64,000 nucleotides of DNA from positions 186,001 through 250,000 of the forward strand of contig CBDEFY010000006.1 in the NCBI GenBank assembly GCA_965237595.1. Reading direction: 5' to 3'. The notes under the pieces were generated by a model that did no database searches, was not told the DNA's origin, and saw only the letters and a list, made by a program, of their open reading frames with translations. The stretch is from UBA9611 sp965237595 (GTDB lineage: Bacteria > Chloroflexota > Dehalococcoidia > Lucifugimonadales > UBA3495). Positions within the stretch are counted from its first letter, which is position 1; the number at the start of each line of letters is the position of its first letter. A program made the translations under genes and the position numbers. This document shows positions 61,301-64,000 of this stretch, in pieces.

Positions 61301-61711
61301 TTCGGCCTCCTTGGCATTGCGTGGCATTCGGGGAATTGGGACCTGGCGTTCGATAGGTGGACGCGGCACTAAGACATCAAATGCGTATGCACTCTTTGGT
61401 CCGCAAGCTGACGCTTTATGTCATCTTGGTGTGTCGACGTTGTCCTTAAGTGGACATTGGAAGGATGAATCTCCGGACAGCGATGGGATTGTCACAGACT
61501 GTTGAGATCCCTGAGTTTCGTTCATGCCACTAACGATCACGGGCACTTGGCCCAACGGCGGAATAGAGTGACAACGAATAACAACATACCCTTAATATCC
61601 ATAATGGAAATTGCTTTCTACCAATACAACTAGCCTTTTGGCTGGTTTTGGGCAACAGAAAAGCCAACCGGGCCTCCCTAAAGAGCCAGGCGGCTGTGGG
61701 AATCTAGGAAA
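61301..61711. other. 410-bp intergenic region between the two kinases
   Basis: No gene seen. A small hairpin AGCC-TTTT-GGCT (61632-61643) lies about 70 bases downstream of the kinase-LuxR stop and could be a weak terminator. Confidence 0.35.
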
Positions 61712-63094
61712 TTATCCGTTCAGAAGACCACGCTGAGCCGCCACGTACACAAGTTCAGCGCGGGTTCGAACATCCAGTTTGTGATACAGGTTTTCGATGT
61801 GAAACTTCACAGTGTGAAGACTCACAAACATCTCGGCGGCTATGTCCTTGTTCCGGCCACCGTGTGCCAGGATCTGTAACACTTCCAGCTCCCGATCAGT
61901 AAGGCGTGGAGTCTCTTCATCCAATGGCTGCTCGATCAGGCCGGGGTCCTGTTTGGGACTAACTTCGAATGGAATGCGGACTTCGACCTGGGTGCCTGAT
62001 TCCGGTGCGCTAAGCACCTGAACAGAACCGCTGGCCAAACGGGCGCTCTCCCGCATATTGGCAAGGCCGATTCCGCGTTTGGCCGGCGATAGAGCGTTGT
62101 GGATCGTGGAGGGTTCGAATCCCACACCGTCGTCGGTGATCAATAGCAAGACGTTGGACCGGGTGTAAGACAACCTGACCCTCGCTATATTGGCCTGGGC
62201 GTGCAGTCTTATGTTGCTCAGCGCCTCTTGGACAATCCGAATAACGGCCAGTTTATTGCGTTGGTCTATTCCTTGGGGTTCTTCTCCATCCACCACCATT
62301 GAGGTCTTTATACCTTCATCGGCCAGCCGGGAAAGACCTCGGGAAATGACATCTCTTATAGGATTAGAGGTTATTGCCAGTGGCTGGAGATCCCACACCG
62401 CACGGCTCACCTGCTCCAGACCGAGCTTTGCCAGGGCGTGGGTCGACTCCAACTCAGCTCTCGCTACTAATGGGTCTGAATCCATCAGTTCCTTGACCGT
62501 GTCCATCCGGAGCATAATCCCGATCAATGAATGTTCTACGGTGTCGTGGAGATCGCGCGACAAACGATTACGTTCTTCAACCAATGACAGCTGCCGCCAC
62601 AAATCATCCGATATCCCGTGCGCATTGACGTCCAACATATAACAGTAGCTGCGAATGAACCGACCGTTTGCATCCATTTCCGCGACCGCCGAGAGAAGAA
62701 CGTCGATCACATCCCCGTTCTTTTTCACCATTTGGTAAGCAACATCTCTGGCGGAACCGGTCTTGATAAATTTGGGCAGAGCACCCTCAACGGCGAACCG
62801 GCGCGACTCCTCGGTCAAAAACTCCGATGACTTGCGGCCGATTACCTCGCCCTCTTCATATCCCAGAACCTCGAGCCAATTACGATGGACGGACACCAAT
62901 TGCTGGCCTGCGCCAATCGAGTGCATCATGACCGGAGTGTTTTCGTATATCGCCCGAAATGAATATTCCTCGGCTGGCGGCTACCCTCCGGTTTGCGGTC
63001 CCGTAGGCTCTGGCGCCACTAAGGCCCCGGTATTTTCAAGTGTGAATTGGTTCTCTTTGCTAACAGTATCTTCTGGCTTGTCTGGACCCTTCAT
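61712..63094 (-). CDS. PAS-histidine kinase fused to a LuxR helix-turn-helix, with an in-frame TAG
   Basis: The order is PAS (AIYENTPVMMHSIGAGQQLVSVHRNWLEVLGYEEGEV), HisKA_3 (ERNRLSRDLHDTVEHSLIGIM), HATPase (IVQEALSNIRLHAQ, TDDGVGFEP, GIGLANMRESA) and a C-terminal GerE/LuxR HTH (RLTDRELEVLQILAHGGRNKDIAAEMFVSLHTVKFHIENLYHKL). No receiver domain lies between. The frame from ATG 63094 (MKGPDKPEDT) meets TAG at 62981-62983 and then continues into the PAS domain. A downstream ATG at 62929 would give a 405-residue protein lacking the first PAS strand. Confidence 0.82.
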
Positions 63095-63105
63095 ACACTT
63101 CTATC

Positions 63106-63579
63106 CTATGAAACGGTCAGCGCTGCCGCGACCGAAAGGTTTTCGCTCAGATCTTGCCAACGTCTTTGGCCAAGCCGTTCTAAAACTTCGTCTTGTACTT
63201 CGTCCCACATCGGAATCGCTATCGCCACGATGCCCCTTCCCTTGGGCGCAATTGACAATTCTCGCGTGCGGCGGTCCTGACCCGGCGTCATCTTGATGAG
63301 CCCGCGGGTTACAAGGGGCCGGAGCAACCGCGATAATGATGTCCGGTCCATCACCAATTCGTCCGCCAAATTATTGACGGTCGTCGGGCCGATAGAGACC
63401 AGCGTGACAAGTACCGGGAGTTGGGTGGACCTCAGGCCCGACGGCCTTAAGGCTTCGTCGTACATCTGCGTAATTGCCCGGGATACTTTTCGAAGATTTA
63501 GACAGACGCATGTGGCTACAATGTAGGTGCACTTGTCCACATCCGGTTCATCAATGGCCGGGTCAAGAAACTCTTTCAT
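63106..63579 (-). CDS. MarR-family transcriptional regulator
   Basis: A 157-residue winged-helix protein. The pattern LRSTQLPVLVTLVSIGPTTVNNLADELVMDRTSLSRLLRPLVTRGLIKMTPGQDRRTRELSIAPKG is the MarR DNA-binding domain, with the DRR wing. Three Cys near the N-terminus (KCTYIVATCVCLNL) could sense redox state or metals. It is divergent from the LutA-like gene at 63789, which it may control. The promoter is placed so close to the ATG that the mRNA would be leaderless. Confidence 0.9.
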   Translation of the reverse strand: MKEFLDPAIDEPDVDKCTYIVATCVCLNLRKVSRAITQMYDEALRPSGLRSTQLPVLVTLVSIGPTTVNNLADELVMDRTSLSRLLRPLVTRGLIKMTPGQDRRTRELSIAPKGRGIVAIAIPMWDEVQDEVLERLGQRRWQDLSENLSVAAALTVS

Positions 63580-63587
63580 ATATTAAG

Positions 63588-63616
63588 AGTGTACACACCT
63601 AATGTCCACCCGTCAA
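63588..63616 (-). promoter_or_regulatory. predicted promoter of the MarR gene
   Basis: On the minus strand TTGACG (63616-63611) and TACACT (63593-63588) are 17 bases apart. The ATG begins at 63579, only 8 bases after the -10 box, so transcription would start at or next to the start codon. Confidence 0.6.
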
Positions 63617-63788
63617 ACGGGGCGGCGCCTAACCGAGTCGTTGTACCCGATTGCAGCAGCGCTTCAAGGGACTGCCCCCGGAAGTCAGCCGTGCCAACGG
63701 TCTAGCCCAGCCCATAGCTTGATTTCGGTTGCCTCCCACTTGGGGGTCTGTTACGCTTTCGCTCAATATCCTTTGTCAGTGAGTCCCC

Positions 63789-64000
63789 TTGACCCAGGAA
63801 AGATCCCACCAAGCCGACCTGTTCGTCACCTGCATCGTCGACCAGTTCTATCCGGAGGTCGGTGTCAGCGTGGTGAAAGTGCTGCGGCGGCTGGGCGTGA
63901 CCGTGGGCTTCCCCAAGGACCAGACCTGCTGCGGCCAGCCCGTCTACAACGCTGGGTTCACGCAGGAGGCCCGCACCTTGGCCAAGCGGGTTTTGGAGCA
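63789..64000 (+). CDS. LutA/GlpC-like Fe-S oxidoreductase subunit, N-terminal part
   Basis: The frame runs off the right edge. The residues TQERSHQADLFVTCIVDQFYPEVGVSVVKVLRRLGVTVGFPKDQTCCGQPVYNAGF match the first CCG domain of LutA (lactate-utilisation) proteins: a Cys in VTCIVDQF and the CCGQP motif. The start is TTG at 63789, the only start after a stop two codons earlier. The ribosome site is weak. LutB and LutC may follow outside the window. Confidence 0.88.
   Translation, partial: MTQERSHQADLFVTCIVDQFYPEVGVSVVKVLRRLGVTVGFPKDQTCCGQPVYNAGFTQEARTLAKRVLE

Overview
The window reads as a chromosomal stretch of a GC-rich bacterium whose gene mix points to Chloroflexota, most likely a Dehalococcoidia/SAR202-like lineage. 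It has many Rieske oxygenases, luciferase-like monooxygenases, CaiB/BaiF CoA-transferases, split TPP enzymes and amidohydrolases, with strong GGAGG ribosome sites. The phylum is an inference from gene content; no marker gene here proves it.

Layout. 1-147 is the tail of an IS3-type element, followed by gene remnants. 1.5-12.3 kb is ordinary catabolic and housekeeping sequence: MaoC hydratase, SpoU methyltransferase, PuuE-like deacetylase, enoyl-CoA hydratase, ThuA, luciferase-like monooxygenase, alcohol dehydrogenase, LsrF-like aldolase and a methyltransferase. 12.5-17.1 kb holds two LigB-type extradiol dioxygenase paralogues separated by a 2.3-kb transposon. That transposon has clear ends and a 10-bp target duplication, and it carries a tRNA gene, an excisionase-like gene and an unknown gene. 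17.1-22.8 kb is an insertion-sequence graveyard (IS3, IS1182, IS256) that has destroyed one small GIY-YIG-like gene and lies beside Doc-toxin remnants. 22.9-28.4 kb returns to metabolism: a methyltransferase, a HAD protein, a DUF35/thiolase pair and a CoA-transferase pair in which one subunit lacks the catalytic Asp.

28.7-31.7 kb is a second well-delimited transposon, of the IS1595 type, with 23-bp perfect inverted repeats and an 8-bp target duplication. Its transposase is translationally coupled to a DNA methyltransferase fused to a PD-(D/E)xK nuclease domain and then to a 97-residue protein. It split a NYN-domain gene, and that locus is bracketed by a duplicated 3' end of a TPP-enzyme gene.

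32-48.8 kb is an aromatic and carboxylic acid catabolism region: a split TPP decarboxylase, alpha/beta hydrolase, RidA, PDC-lactonase-like amidohydrolase, two Rieske alpha subunits, a BphC-like extradiol dioxygenase, a hydroxyisobutyrate-dehydrogenase-like enzyme and a ring-hydroxylase beta subunit. An IS110 element has separated the last alpha and beta genes. Lipoproteins, an ACMSD-like amidohydrolase and a benzoylformate-decarboxylase-like TPP enzyme follow. 49-53.7 kb holds a frameshifted adenylate cyclase/NB-ARC/TPR protein, a VioB-like ferritin-fold protein and a cyclic-nucleotide-binding protein. 54-58.9 kb is another IS cluster with truncated genes. 59-64 kb has glycine oxidase, two NarL-type sensor kinases (one fused to a LuxR helix-turn-helix), a MarR regulator and the start of a LutA-like Fe-S protein.

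Several genes carry single-base frameshifts or in-frame stops. With raw sequence alone, true decay and assembly error cannot be told apart.
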